DNA from: Desulfosoma caldarium
GTDB lineage: Bacteria; Desulfobacterota; Syntrophobacteria; Syntrophobacterales; DSM-9756
Length of the DNA stretch: 64,000 nucleotides
NCBI RefSeq assembly: GCF_003751385.1
Contig: NZ_RJVA01000017.1
Coordinates: 1-64,000 of the forward strand
Reading direction: 5' to 3'
The position numbers were made by a program, and so were the translations under genes. Of this stretch, positions 1 through 8,871 are shown piece by piece; the first letter of the stretch is position 1, and every line of letters starts with the position of its first letter. A model generated the notes under the pieces. That model saw only the letters and a list, made by a program, of their open reading frames with translations. It made no database searches and was not told the DNA's origin.

Positions 1-2
1 TC

Positions 3-95
3 TCGCACATCGACAAGAAGCGTGAAGCTTTGGGCATCATGGGCCCGAGGGAACGCAAGCTCTTCGATATGGCCGACCGCCGCGCCTTGGATTAA
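3..95 (+). CDS. C-terminal tail of a gene upstream of acsB, possibly the CO dehydrogenase subunit (partial)
   Basis: Only the last 30 codons lie in the window, ending with TAA at 93-95. The tail contains HIDKKREALGI followed by a charged stretch. It lies 129 bp upstream of the acetyl-CoA synthase gene on the same strand. In bacterial Wood-Ljungdahl clusters the nickel CO dehydrogenase gene (acsA/cooS) often sits here, and such proteins often end in a charged helix with a KR-x-x-LGI-like tail. The assignment therefore comes mainly from context; another acs-cluster gene is possible. Confidence 0.4.
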   Translation, partial: SHIDKKREALGIMGPRERKLFDMADRRALD

Positions 96-224
96 AACGG
101 GGTGCTGAAAACCGTAGAATTGCGCTGCGAATGCCGGCGGTTTCTTCGCGCAAAAGATCCGGCGAGAAGCCGGAGCGTTTCGGCCTTGAAACGACGACAG
201 CGTCCTTAAGAAAAGGAGTTGGTT

Positions 225-2438
225 ATGTCTCGGTTGGTTGCCTTTGCGGCGATTCAAGGTGCGTACAACATCGTGTCCAAGGTTGAGGGCAAGTTTAAGG
301 AGGCCATGGACAAATACGGCCCAAATCAGCCCTTGGAATTCCCCAACACGGCCTATTATCTGCCCATCATTTATTCCATCTTGGGCATCAAGGTGGAAAA
401 GCTGGCCGATGCCGAGCCTGTGTTGGAACGATGCAAGAAATTGCTGCCTCCGCACATCAAGGGCAGGATTCACACCCCTTACCTGGGTGGCACCCTGGAT
501 GCGGGAATGGCGGCGATTTTGGCCGAAGAGATCTTTGAAGCCATTCGTTACGTCGAAGATCCCGACTTCTATCAACCAGTGGAAGATCCGGATGTGGAAG
601 CCGGAAAGCTCTGGGTGGGTGCCGCCGATGACACGATCATGCGTAAACGCGGCATCGAGTTCGTGGACGGCAGCGCCCCGGGTTTTGCGGCCATTGTCGG
701 CGCGGCGCCCGATCCTGAGACGGCGAAAGCAATCGCCGAGGAATACCAGAAGAAAAACCTGTATGTGTTCATGTGTGCCAACCAAGCCGGCACCACTTTT
801 ACGCAGCAGTTGTTGGAAGCTGGGGTGCAAATTGGATGGTCCACGCGTCTCGTGCCCTTTGGTCCGGATATTTCCGCGGCCGTGTTCGCGTTGGGCTTTG
901 CCAACCGCGCAGCCATGGCTTTTGGCGGCGTGCAGCCGGGCGACTACCGCAAAATCTTGCTCTACAACAAGGACCGTATCTTTGCCTTTGTCAATGCTCT
1001 TGGCGAAGTGAATGCGGAATGGGCGGCCAACGCCGCCGGCGCCATTAACTGGGGGTTCCCGACCATTGCGGATACGGACATTCCCGAGATTTTGCCCACC
1101 GGTATCTGTACCTACGAGCACGTGGTTTCCAGCGTGCCGCACAGTCAGATCTGTTCGAGGTCCATCGAGGTGCGCGGCCTCAAGGTCACCATTACGGAGG
1201 TTCCTGTCCCCGTGTCTTATGGGCCAGCCTTTGAGGGCGAGAGAGTGCGCAAAGATGATGTTTATCTCGAATGCGGCGGCGGCAAGACCCCGTGTTTCGA
1301 GCTGGTGCGCATCGCCGAGATGGACGCCGTGGAAGACGGCAAAGTGGAAGTCATCGGTCCGGACATTAAGGACGTCCAGCCGGGCAGTGGATTGCCTTTG
1401 GGTGTCGTGGTCGAGGTAGCGGGCCGGAAGATGCAAGAGGACTATGAACCGATTTTGGAGCGGCAGATTCATCACTTGGTCAATTACGCCCAAGGCGTCA
1501 TGCACATCGGGCAGCGCGACATTGCCTGGTACCGGATTGGCAAAAGCGCGGTGGAAAAAGGCTTTACACTGGAGCACATCGGGAAAATTCTTCACGCCAA
1601 ATTCCATCAAGATTTCGGCGCGATCTTTGACAAGTGCCAGGTGAAGATCTACACCGAAGAAGACAAGGTCAAAGAACTGCTTCGCGTGGCCCAGGAAATG
1701 TATCGGGCTCGGGACGAGCGCATTGAAGGTATGACCGACGAAACCACGGAAATTTACTATTCGTGCACCTTGTGCCAATCGTTTGCCCCGACCCACGTGT
1801 GCGTCATCAGCCCGGAGCGCACCGGGCTGTGCGGGGCCTACAACTGGCTCGACTGCAAAGCCTCCTACGAGATCAACCCCACGGGACCGAACCAGCCCAT
1901 TGCCAAAGGGGAGACCTTGGATGAGCGGTACGGCAACTGGAAGGGGGTCAATGAATTTGTGGAAAAGGCTTCGCGCGGGGCCGTCTCAAGCTACAACTTT
2001 TATAGTGTCGTCTACGATCCCATGACGACCTGTGGATGCTGTGAATGCGTCGCTGCGGTTCTTCCAATGTGTAATGGCGTCATGACCGTGAACCGGGAGT
2101 ATACGGGCATGACGCCGTGCGGCATGAAGTTTACCACGCTGGCCGGAACCATCGGCGGCGGCAACGTCACCCCGGGCTTTGTGGGGCACAGCAAATACAA
2201 TATTACCCAGCGTAAATTCATCGCTGGGGACGGGGGCATCAAGCGCTTGGTGTGGATGCCCAAGATGCTCAAGGAGGAAATCCGCGAACGGCTGATTAAG
2301 CGCGGTGAAGAGATCGGCATTCCCAATTTCATCGACATGATCGCCACGGAAGAGCAGGGTGTCACGGAAGATGAAATCCTGCCGTTCCTCCAGGAAGTGG
2401 GCCATCCGGCGCTGAGCATGGAGCCGATTCTTGGGTAG
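225..2438 (+). CDS. acsB: Acetyl-CoA synthase (CODH/ACS complex, ACS subunit)
   Basis: This 737-residue protein forms or cleaves acetyl-CoA from CO, a corrinoid-bound methyl group and CoA at the nickel A-cluster. All A-cluster ligands are visible: C514, C517, C526 and C536 for the 4Fe-4S cube, and C603-G604-C605 for the distal nickel. These sit exactly eight residues after the Moorella thermoacetica positions (506/509/518/528 and 595-597), so the family assignment is firm. The ATG at 225 follows AGGAG with 6 nt spacing; the in-frame TTG at 219 would overlap the ribosome binding site and is rejected. The gene is followed by acsC and acsE, so it probably serves acetyl-CoA oxidation or synthesis. 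Confidence 0.97.
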   Translation: MSRLVAFAAIQGAYNIVSKVEGKFKEAMDKYGPNQPLEFPNTAYYLPIIYSILGIKVEKLADAEPVLERCKKLLPPHIKGRIHTPYLGGTLDAGMAAILAEEIFEAIRYVEDPDFYQPVEDPDVEAGKLWVGAADDTIMRKRGIEFVDGSAPGFAAIVGAAPDPETAKAIAEEYQKKNLYVFMCANQAGTTFTQQLLEAGVQIGWSTRLVPFGPDISAAVFALGFANRAAMAFGGVQPGDYRKILLYNKDRIFAFVNALGEVNAEWAANAAGAINWGFPTIADTDIPEILPTGICTYEHVVSSVPHSQICSRSIEVRGLKVTITEVPVPVSYGPAFEGERVRKDDVYLECGGGKTPCFELVRIAEMDAVEDGKVEVIGPDIKDVQPGSGLPLGVVVEVAGRKMQEDYEPILERQIHHLVNYAQGVMHIGQRDIAWYRIGKSAVEKGFTLEHIGKILHAKFHQDFGAIFDKCQVKIYTEEDKVKELLRVAQEMYRARDERIEGMTDETTEIYYSCTLCQSFAPTHVCVISPERTGLCGAYNWLDCKASYEINPTGPNQPIAKGETLDERYGNWKGVNEFVEKASRGAVSSYNFYSVVYDPMTTCGCCECVAAVLPMCNGVMTVNREYTGMTPCGMKFTTLAGTIGGGNVTPGFVGHSKYNITQRKFIAGDGGIKRLVWMPKMLKEEIRERLIKRGEEIGIPNFIDMIATEEQGVTEDEILPFLQEVGHPALSMEPILG

Positions 2439-2444
2439 AGAACG

Positions 2445-2474
2445 GGCTGAGGGCGGCGCGAGGCGCCCTTAGCC
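2445..2474 (+). terminator. Intercistronic hairpin between acsB and acsC
   Basis: A 10-bp stem (GGCTGAGGGC pairing with GCCCTTAGCC, one G-U wobble) starts 6 bases after the acsB stop. It is followed only by TCTTTG, not a real U-tract. It may be a weak terminator or a processing/stability hairpin that sets different levels of AcsB and AcsC, rather than the end of the transcript. Confidence 0.45.
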
Positions 2475-2518
2475 TCTTTGCGTATTGCTAACGTGAGAAG
2501 CGATGAGGAGAAAAACAC

Positions 2519-3871
2519 ATGGGCCTGACAGGAATTGAAATCTTCAAGCTTCTTCCCAAAACCAACTGTGGGGACTGCGGCGTTCCCACGTGCTTGGCCT
2601 TTGCCATGAACCTGGCGGCGGGCAAGGCTGAGTTGGATGCATGTCCCCACGTTTCTGAAGCGGCAAAGGAAAAGCTGGCCGCCGATTCCGCGCCGCCGGT
2701 GCGGCCTCTGACCGTGGGAACGGGCGAGTATGCCGTCAAGGTTGGCGGTGAAACGGTGCTCTTTCGCCATGAAAAGACCTTCGTCAATCCGCCGGGGCTG
2801 GCCACCCTGGTGACGACGGCGGAGGATGCCGCGTCCGTGGACGGCAAGATGGCCCGCTTCAAGGCATGCCAGTTTGAACGCGTGGGCTTGAATCTGCGCC
2901 CGGAAATGTTTGCCGTCCAAGACGCCACGGGCGATGCGGGGGCCTTGACGGCGCTTGCCAAAAAGATCGCGGACGGAACCGGCGCCGCATTGATTTTGAT
3001 TTCCGATAAACCCGATGTTCTCAAAGCCGCCGCGGCCGAGCTCAAGGACAAAAAGCCGCTTCTTTACGCCGCCACGGCAGACACCGCCGATGAATTGGGA
3101 GCTGTGGCTAAGGAAACAGCATGTCCTTTGGCGGTTAAGGGTGACGGCACGCTGGACAGTGTCATTGCGGTGACCGAGAAACTGGCGGCCATGGGCCTCA
3201 AAGACATCGTCATCGACACGGGCACGAGGGACCTTAAAAAGGCCTTTGAAGAACAGATTCAAATTCGGCGGGCGGCCATCAAGAACCGCTTTCGTCCGCT
3301 GGGTTACCCAACCATCATTTTCGCCAATGAAATGGCCGACGATCTTCTGAACGAAGCGATTGTGGCCGCCACCTTTGTGGCTAAATATGCGGCCTTTATC
3401 GTCATGAGCGATGTGAAGCCGGAAGTCCATTTCCCGTTGTTGCTGGAGCGATTGAACATTTATACCGACCCGCAGCGTCCCATGACGGCGGAACAAGGCA
3501 TATACCCGATCAACAATCCTGACGAAAATTCTCCGGTTCTGGTCACCTGCAACTTCTCTCTCACCTACTTCATTGTGAGCGGCGAGATCGAAGCCAGCCG
3601 CGTGCCCTCGTGGCTGCTGGTGCAGGACACAGAAGGCCTTTCGGTCATGACCGCCTGGGCTGCCGGAAAATTTAACGGAGAAACCGTAGGAACCTTCGTT
3701 CAAAAATGCGGCATCATGGATAAGGTCAAACACAAATCCATCGTGATTCCCGGCTATGCCGCGGCCATCAGCGGGGAACTGGAAGAGGAAATCCCGGGCT
3801 GGAACGTGGTGGTGGGGCCGCGCGAAGCGAGCCACATTTCCAAGTTCCTCAAAGAGTTCAAGCCGCAATAA
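2519..3871 (+). CDS. acsC: Corrinoid iron-sulfur protein, large (gamma) subunit
   Basis: The 450-residue large subunit of the CFeSP carries the methyl group between the methyltransferase AcsE and acetyl-CoA synthase. The N-terminal 4Fe-4S domain has cysteines C17, C20, C25 and C42, the same positions as in characterised AcsC proteins. The middle is a TIM-barrel-like region and the C-terminal part matches the cobamide-binding region. The start ATG follows GAGGAG at 2505-2510. The small subunit gene acsD, often adjacent, is not next to it here and must lie elsewhere. Confidence 0.95.
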   Translation: MGLTGIEIFKLLPKTNCGDCGVPTCLAFAMNLAAGKAELDACPHVSEAAKEKLAADSAPPVRPLTVGTGEYAVKVGGETVLFRHEKTFVNPPGLATLVTTAEDAASVDGKMARFKACQFERVGLNLRPEMFAVQDATGDAGALTALAKKIADGTGAALILISDKPDVLKAAAAELKDKKPLLYAATADTADELGAVAKETACPLAVKGDGTLDSVIAVTEKLAAMGLKDIVIDTGTRDLKKAFEEQIQIRRAAIKNRFRPLGYPTIIFANEMADDLLNEAIVAATFVAKYAAFIVMSDVKPEVHFPLLLERLNIYTDPQRPMTAEQGIYPINNPDENSPVLVTCNFSLTYFIVSGEIEASRVPSWLLVQDTEGLSVMTAWAAGKFNGETVGTFVQKCGIMDKVKHKSIVIPGYAAAISGELEEEIPGWNVVVGPREASHISKFLKEFKPQ

Positions 3872-3980
3872 GGCAGGGGATGGGTGGGCCGTACGTGTCG
3901 GGGAAAGGACGGGGCCGACAGGTGCGGCGCACCGCGAGCATCACGACGCACATGCAAACCCACAAGGAGGGTGCTATTCC

Positions 3981-4862
3981 ATGAAGCTGATCGGCGAAAA
4001 CCTCAACATCATGAGCAAAAAATACGGCAAGGCGCTCAAGGAGCGTGACGCCAAGACGTTACAGGAATTGGCGGTCCAAGAAGCCCAGGCCGGCATGGAT
4101 TACATCGATCTCAATATAGGCCCCGCGGGCAAGACCGGTGAAGAACTAATGTCGTGGCTTGTACCCGTGATCCACGAAGTGGTCGACCTACCCTTGGCTT
4201 TGGATACCTCCAACATCAAGGCCATCGAAGCGGGACTTAAGGCCCACAAAAAGGGCCGGGCCATGATCAACTCCATCATGGTGCGCCCCGAGCGCATGGA
4301 CGCTCTACTGCCCTTGGCCAAAGAATACGAGGCGGAGTTTATCGGCCTCCTTTGGGGACCGGAGGGTATGCCGCGGGATGAGAACGAACGGGGCGTGTTG
4401 TGTGCGGAAATTCTCCATCGTGCTACGGAAATGGGCATTCCCCCCGAGAGAATCTACATCGATCCCATTCAGACGCCGGTTAACGTGCAACAAAATCAGA
4501 TCATGAGCGGGTTGAACTTCATGAAGATGTTTCCGGACATGGCCCCCGGGTGCAATAGCACCATTGGACTATCCAACGTGTCCAACGGAGCTCCGGAGCA
4601 TCTGCGGCCCATTTTGAATCAGGTCATGCTCATTTTGTGGAAGCGCTGGGGCATGAAATCGGCCATTGTCGATACCTTTGATACCGAACTGCACAAGATT
4701 GCACGCGGTCAGCGGCCCGAACTGGAAGCGTTGGTGGCCAAGGTAGAAGACGGTGAAGAAATCGACATGGCCTCTCTCAGTAAGGAAGAAAAAGACTTCG
4801 TAAAAACGGCTCGCGTCATTCTCGGACACACGCTCTATTCCGACTCGTGGCTAGAGGTGTAG
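3981..4862 (+). CDS. acsE: Methyltetrahydrofolate:corrinoid/iron-sulfur protein methyltransferase
   Basis: This 293-residue pterin-binding TIM-barrel protein moves the methyl group between methyl-H4folate and the cobalt of the CFeSP. Visible motifs are DLNIGPAG near residue 45, LDTSN, MINS, and GLSNVSNG. Its Asn falls at residue 199, the same number as the functional Asn199 of Moorella AcsE. The protein is about 30 residues longer than the Moorella enzyme (262 aa). The ATG at 3981 follows AAGGAGGG at 3964-3971; an upstream in-frame extension has no ribosome binding site and low-complexity sequence. The gene ends 44 bp before a rho-independent terminator. Confidence 0.93.
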   Translation: MKLIGENLNIMSKKYGKALKERDAKTLQELAVQEAQAGMDYIDLNIGPAGKTGEELMSWLVPVIHEVVDLPLALDTSNIKAIEAGLKAHKKGRAMINSIMVRPERMDALLPLAKEYEAEFIGLLWGPEGMPRDENERGVLCAEILHRATEMGIPPERIYIDPIQTPVNVQQNQIMSGLNFMKMFPDMAPGCNSTIGLSNVSNGAPEHLRPILNQVMLILWKRWGMKSAIVDTFDTELHKIARGQRPELEALVAKVEDGEEIDMASLSKEEKDFVKTARVILGHTLYSDSWLEV

Positions 4863-4905
4863 TTGGCATCGGACCTCGCCTGTTCTAAGATCCTTTTCAG
4901 TACAG

Positions 4906-4934
4906 AAACCCCATCCTTGCGAGGTGGGGTTTTT
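4906..4934 (+). terminator. Rho-independent terminator after acsE
   Basis: The stem AAACCCCA/TGGGGTTT (8 bp, 11-nt loop) runs into a short T run (4930-4934). It closes the acs transcript and separates it from ppdK, so ppdK probably has its own promoter or relies on readthrough. Confidence 0.75.
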
Positions 4935-4979
4935 GTGTATTTAACCGATTGCCGAAATAAAAGGAGGAAACCAAACTCT

Positions 4980-7721
4980 ATGGGCAAACGTTACGTTTAT
5001 TTCTTTGGAGAAGGCAAAGCCGATGGCAGCGCTGCCATGAAAAATCTCCTGGGGGGCAAGGGTGCCAATTTGGCGGAAATGACGAACTTGGGTATTCCCG
5101 TGCCTCCCGGATTTACCATTTCCACAGAAGTCTGTACCTATTTTTATCACAACAAGGGAATTTACCCCCCGGGATTAGAGCAGGAAGTGGAACAGGCGTT
5201 AAGGCGTCTGGAAAACATCATGGGACGGGGCTTTGGGGATAAGGAAAAACCCCTGCTCGTGTCGGTGCGGTCAGGAGCAGCAATCAGTATGCCCGGGATG
5301 ATGGATACCGTGCTGAATTTGGGTCTCAACGATGAAACGGTCCAAGGCTTGGCTCGGGAAACCAACGATTCTCGTTTTGCTTACGATTGTTACCGTCGGT
5401 TCTTAAGCATGTACGGCGACGTGGTTTTAGGATTAAAGGCCGAAAGCGTTGATGGCATCGATCCCTTTGAAGAAATCATTGACGAACTGAAAAAGGCTCG
5501 CGGCGTTCAGTATGACAACCAATTGAGCGCTCAGGACCTCATGGAGTTGTGCGAGCGCTACAAGGCGTTGGTTCGACAAAGGACGGGCAAAGATTTTCCT
5601 CAAGATCCCAAAGAACAACTCTGGGGGGCCATCGGCGCTGTCTTTGGATCCTGGGACAATCCACGGGCCATCGCTTATCGGCAGATTCATGAAATTCCCG
5701 ACGATATGGGCACGGCCGTCAATGTGCAGTCCATGGTTTTTGGAAACATGGGCGACGATTGTGCCACGGGCGTGGCCTTTACGCGCAATCCGGCCACGGG
5801 AGAAAATGTCCTGTACGGCGAATATTTGGTCAATGCTCAAGGCGAAGACGTGGTCGCCGGCATTAGAACTCCGCAACCCATCAACATTCGGCAAAAGACG
5901 GACCCGCAGATGGTGTCCCTGGAAGAAGCCATGCCGGAGGCCTACGCCGAACTGGATCGGATACGCAGAATTCTCGATCGGCACTATCGGGACATGCAGG
6001 ACATCGAATTTACAATTCAGCGCCGAAAACTGTGGATGCTTCAAACCCGCACAGGAAAGCGCACGGGCTTTGCCGCCTTCAAGATCGCCGTGGACATGGT
6101 TCGCGAAGGCATTTTGACCCCCAAGGAGGCCCTGCTGCGGGTCGAACCCAATCAGTTGAACCAGCTGCTGCGCCCGGTCTTTGATGCCGAAGCCAAACAA
6201 AAGGCCGTGGCCTCCAAGGCGTTTTTGGCCAAGGGATTGAATGCCGGACCCGGTGCCGCCAGCGGGCGCGTGGTTTTCAATGCCGTGGATGCCGAGCATT
6301 GGGCCGACCGGGGGGAGAAGGTCATTCTGGTGCGTTTGGAAACGTCTCCGGACGATATTCGAGGCATGCACGCCGCCCAGGGCATTCTCACATCGCGTGG
6401 GGGCATGACATCCCATGCGGCCCTGGTGGCCCGACAGATGGGAAAAGTGTGCGTTGTGGGATGCGGCGATTTGGAAATCGATTACAAGCTACGCCAAATG
6501 ACCGTCAACGGCCGCGTGATCGAGGAAGGCGACTGGATTTCCGTGGACGGCTCCACAGGGGAAGTTTTCGCGGGTCAAATTCCCACACGACCGTCGGAAA
6601 TCATACAGGTGCTGCTGGAAAAGACCTTGAAGCCGGAAGAGTCTTCTATTTTTCAAGACTATACGGAATTGATGCGGTGGGCGGACGCCTATCGACGCCT
6701 GGGCGTGCGCACCAACGCCGACCAGCCCGACCAGGCACAGACGGCCCTTCTTTTTGGAGCGGAAGGTATTGGGCTGTGTCGCACCGAGCACATGTTCTTT
6801 GAAGGGGAACGCATCCATGCCGTGCGCGAGATGATCCTTGCAGACTCCACGGAAGGTCGAGAAAAAGCATTGGCCAAGCTGTTGCCCATGCAGCGAGAAG
6901 ATTTCAAGGGTATCTTTCGCGTCATGAAGGGATTGCCCGTGACCATTCGAACTCTGGATCCGCCGCTACACGAGTTTTTACCCACTGAAGAGGCGGACAT
7001 ACAAAAGGTGGCCGAGCAGCTAGGTGTTGGTGCGGAGCAGGTGCGGGCCAAGATTCAAGCCCTTCACGAGGCCAATCCCATGCTGGGACATCGAGGGTGC
7101 CGATTGGGAATCGTCTATCCCGAGATCACGGCCATGCAGGCGAGGGCCATTCTCGAAGCGGCCTGTGAAGTGAAGAAGGAAGGCATTGACGTGCATCCGG
7201 AGATCATGATTCCTTTGGTCGGGGATGTGGCAGAGCTGGCTCACCAGAAGCGCGTTGTGGATGACGTGGCCCGCCAGGTGATGGATCATTATGGAATTCA
7301 GGTGGACTACGCGGTCGGAACCATGATCGAGGTGCCTCGAGGGGCGATCACGGCCGGCGAGATTGCCAAGGAAGCCATGTTCTTCTCCTTTGGCACCAAC
7401 GACCTTACACAGACGGTTTTCGGAATCAGCCGCGACGATGCGGCCAAGTTTCTCCACGATTATCTTGAAAAGAAAATCTGGGAATTTGACCCCTTTGAAC
7501 GCATCGATCAGGAAGGCGTCGGTGAACTCATGAAAATGGGAGTGGAGAGAGGACGGGCGACACGGCCCGATCTCAAGGTGGGGATTTGCGGAGAACACGG
7601 AGGGGAGCCGTCTTCGGTGGAGTTTTGTCACCAGATCGGCCTGAACTATGTCAGTTGTTCTCCATTTCGCGTGCCCATTGCCCGTTTGGCCGCAGCACAT
7701 GCTGCCATTCGAGAGCAGTAG
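4980..7721 (+). CDS. ppdK: Pyruvate, phosphate dikinase
   Basis: PPDK (913 aa) interconverts pyruvate + ATP + Pi with PEP + AMP + PPi, allowing gluconeogenesis from acetyl-CoA-derived pyruvate or PPi-linked glycolysis. Domain order is normal: N-terminal ATP-grasp nucleotide domain (starting with the [10 protein letters not shown] motif near residue 22), central phosphohistidine domain with GGMTSHAA (catalytic His479), and the C-terminal PEP/pyruvate TIM barrel ending with CGEHGG near residue 870. Length fits the bacterial family (about 870-910 aa). The ATG at 4980 follows AGGAGG at 4962-4967; an in-frame extension back to 4863 crosses the terminator and is not credible. Position next to the acs genes fits conversion of acetyl-CoA/pyruvate to PEP. 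Confidence 0.96.
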   Translation: MGKRYVYFFGEGKADGSAAMKNLLGGKGANLAEMTNLGIPVPPGFTISTEVCTYFYHNKGIYPPGLEQEVEQALRRLENIMGRGFGDKEKPLLVSVRSGAAISMPGMMDTVLNLGLNDETVQGLARETNDSRFAYDCYRRFLSMYGDVVLGLKAESVDGIDPFEEIIDELKKARGVQYDNQLSAQDLMELCERYKALVRQRTGKDFPQDPKEQLWGAIGAVFGSWDNPRAIAYRQIHEIPDDMGTAVNVQSMVFGNMGDDCATGVAFTRNPATGENVLYGEYLVNAQGEDVVAGIRTPQPINIRQKTDPQMVSLEEAMPEAYAELDRIRRILDRHYRDMQDIEFTIQRRKLWMLQTRTGKRTGFAAFKIAVDMVREGILTPKEALLRVEPNQLNQLLRPVFDAEAKQKAVASKAFLAKGLNAGPGAASGRVVFNAVDAEHWADRGEKVILVRLETSPDDIRGMHAAQGILTSRGGMTSHAALVARQMGKVCVVGCGDLEIDYKLRQMTVNGRVIEEGDWISVDGSTGEVFAGQIPTRPSEIIQVLLEKTLKPEESSIFQDYTELMRWADAYRRLGVRTNADQPDQAQTALLFGAEGIGLCRTEHMFFEGERIHAVREMILADSTEGREKALAKLLPMQREDFKGIFRVMKGLPVTIRTLDPPLHEFLPTEEADIQKVAEQLGVGAEQVRAKIQALHEANPMLGHRGCRLGIVYPEITAMQARAILEAACEVKKEGIDVHPEIMIPLVGDVAELAHQKRVVDDVARQVMDHYGIQVDYAVGTMIEVPRGAITAGEIAKEAMFFSFGTNDLTQTVFGISRDDAAKFLHDYLEKKIWEFDPFERIDQEGVGELMKMGVERGRATRPDLKVGICGEHGGEPSSVEFCHQIGLNYVSCSPFRVPIARLAAAHAAIREQ

Positions 7722-7745
7722 AGGCTCAGTACGAGGTCATGGCCT

Positions 7746-8705
7746 ATGGAGCGCCCCATTCGACTGCGCCGTTCAATACTTTCGGTACCCGCCAACCGAG
7801 AGAAAATGGTTCGAAAAGCCCTGAGCCTTTCGGCGGATGTCATTATGTTGGATCTGGAAGACAGCGTCCCTGTGGACGAAAAGGAAAAGGCTCGGCACGC
7901 GGTGGTGGAGGCGCTCATGGCTTCCGGGTGGAAGGGACGTGTGCGCGCCTATCGAATCAATGACATGAGCACGCCCTTTGCCTACAGAGATTTGGTGGAT
8001 GTGGTCGAAGAGGCAGGCCCATGGCTGGATGTCATTGTGGTGCCCAAGGTCAACGATCCCGCAGAAATCAAGGCCATCGATTATTGGCTGACCCAGATGG
8101 AGATGCGCCTGGGCCTGACCAAGAAAATCGGCTTGGAAGCCTCCATTGAAACAGCCCAGGGCATGCTTCGCGTGGGCGAGATTGCCGTGAGTTCGCCTCG
8201 GCTGGAGGCGCTGGTTTTTGGCATCGCCGACTACGGCGCGTCCGTGGGCATGCCCAGCGGCGGCATCAGCGGCCATGGGGATGCCGAAGATCAGGAAGCG
8301 GCCCGTCTTCGCTGGCTTTTTCCCTTAAGTCGAATGGCCATGGCGGCCAAAGCCGCAGGGCTTGCCGCCTTGGACGCTCCATTTGGCGACTTTCGAGACC
8401 CCCAAGGTCTGGCCCGTTCCTGCGCCATGAGCCGCGCTTTGGGCTACGACGGCAAATGGGCCATTCACCCAGATCAACTGGACGTCATCAATCAGGTCTT
8501 TACCCCCTCGGACGATGATGTGGCTCGTAGCCGACGCATCGTTGCAGCTTATGAGGCGGCCAGGGCCCGTGGTGAAGGGTCTGTGGCCGTAGATGGCAAA
8601 ATGGTGGACGCCGCTTCTGTTCGCCTCGCGCAGGTGACGGTTAAGGTGGCGGAAGCGGCCCGCCGGAACCGAAACCTTGCCGGATTGAAGCCGAGCCAGT
8701 CTTGA
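7746..8705 (+). CDS. HpcH/HpaI aldolase family CoA-ester lyase (CitE/malyl-CoA lyase-like)
   Basis: This 319-residue TIM-barrel protein belongs to the CitE/L-malyl-CoA lyase/citramalyl-CoA lyase group. Motifs are SVPANREKMV at the N terminus, the metal-site region MLDLEDSV near residue 38, and the ETAQG motif followed by FGIADYGASVG. CitE-type proteins of citrate lyase are usually about 290 residues and sit with citD and citF; neither is present, so a stand-alone lyase acting on malyl-CoA, citramalyl-CoA or a related ester is more likely. The exact substrate cannot be read from sequence. It starts 24 bp after ppdK and is probably co-transcribed. A GAGG at 7733-7736 supports the ATG at 7746. 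Confidence 0.8.
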   Translation: MERPIRLRRSILSVPANREKMVRKALSLSADVIMLDLEDSVPVDEKEKARHAVVEALMASGWKGRVRAYRINDMSTPFAYRDLVDVVEEAGPWLDVIVVPKVNDPAEIKAIDYWLTQMEMRLGLTKKIGLEASIETAQGMLRVGEIAVSSPRLEALVFGIADYGASVGMPSGGISGHGDAEDQEAARLRWLFPLSRMAMAAKAAGLAALDAPFGDFRDPQGLARSCAMSRALGYDGKWAIHPDQLDVINQVFTPSDDDVARSRRIVAAYEAARARGEGSVAVDGKMVDAASVRLAQVTVKVAEAARRNRNLAGLKPSQS

Positions 8706-8871
8706 GAAAAGAAAAGAGGCCTTGAGGGAGGCGTTCACACGCCCGAGGAACCATTTTCCCTTTCCGTTGTTTTGACGCCACCTGCGCATGCGCTCCGCGA
8801 CGTTCCCTTCTCCATGCCTCCTCCGGGAAGTTATTGAACCCCTAAAAAGGATGGAATGTTTTCGAGGAACC

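Noticed and set aside
2012-3868. Very long open frame on the minus strand opposite acsB/acsC
   Set aside because: It is antisense to two certain genes, has His/Gly/Arg-rich low-quality composition and no ribosome binding site. It arises from codon bias.
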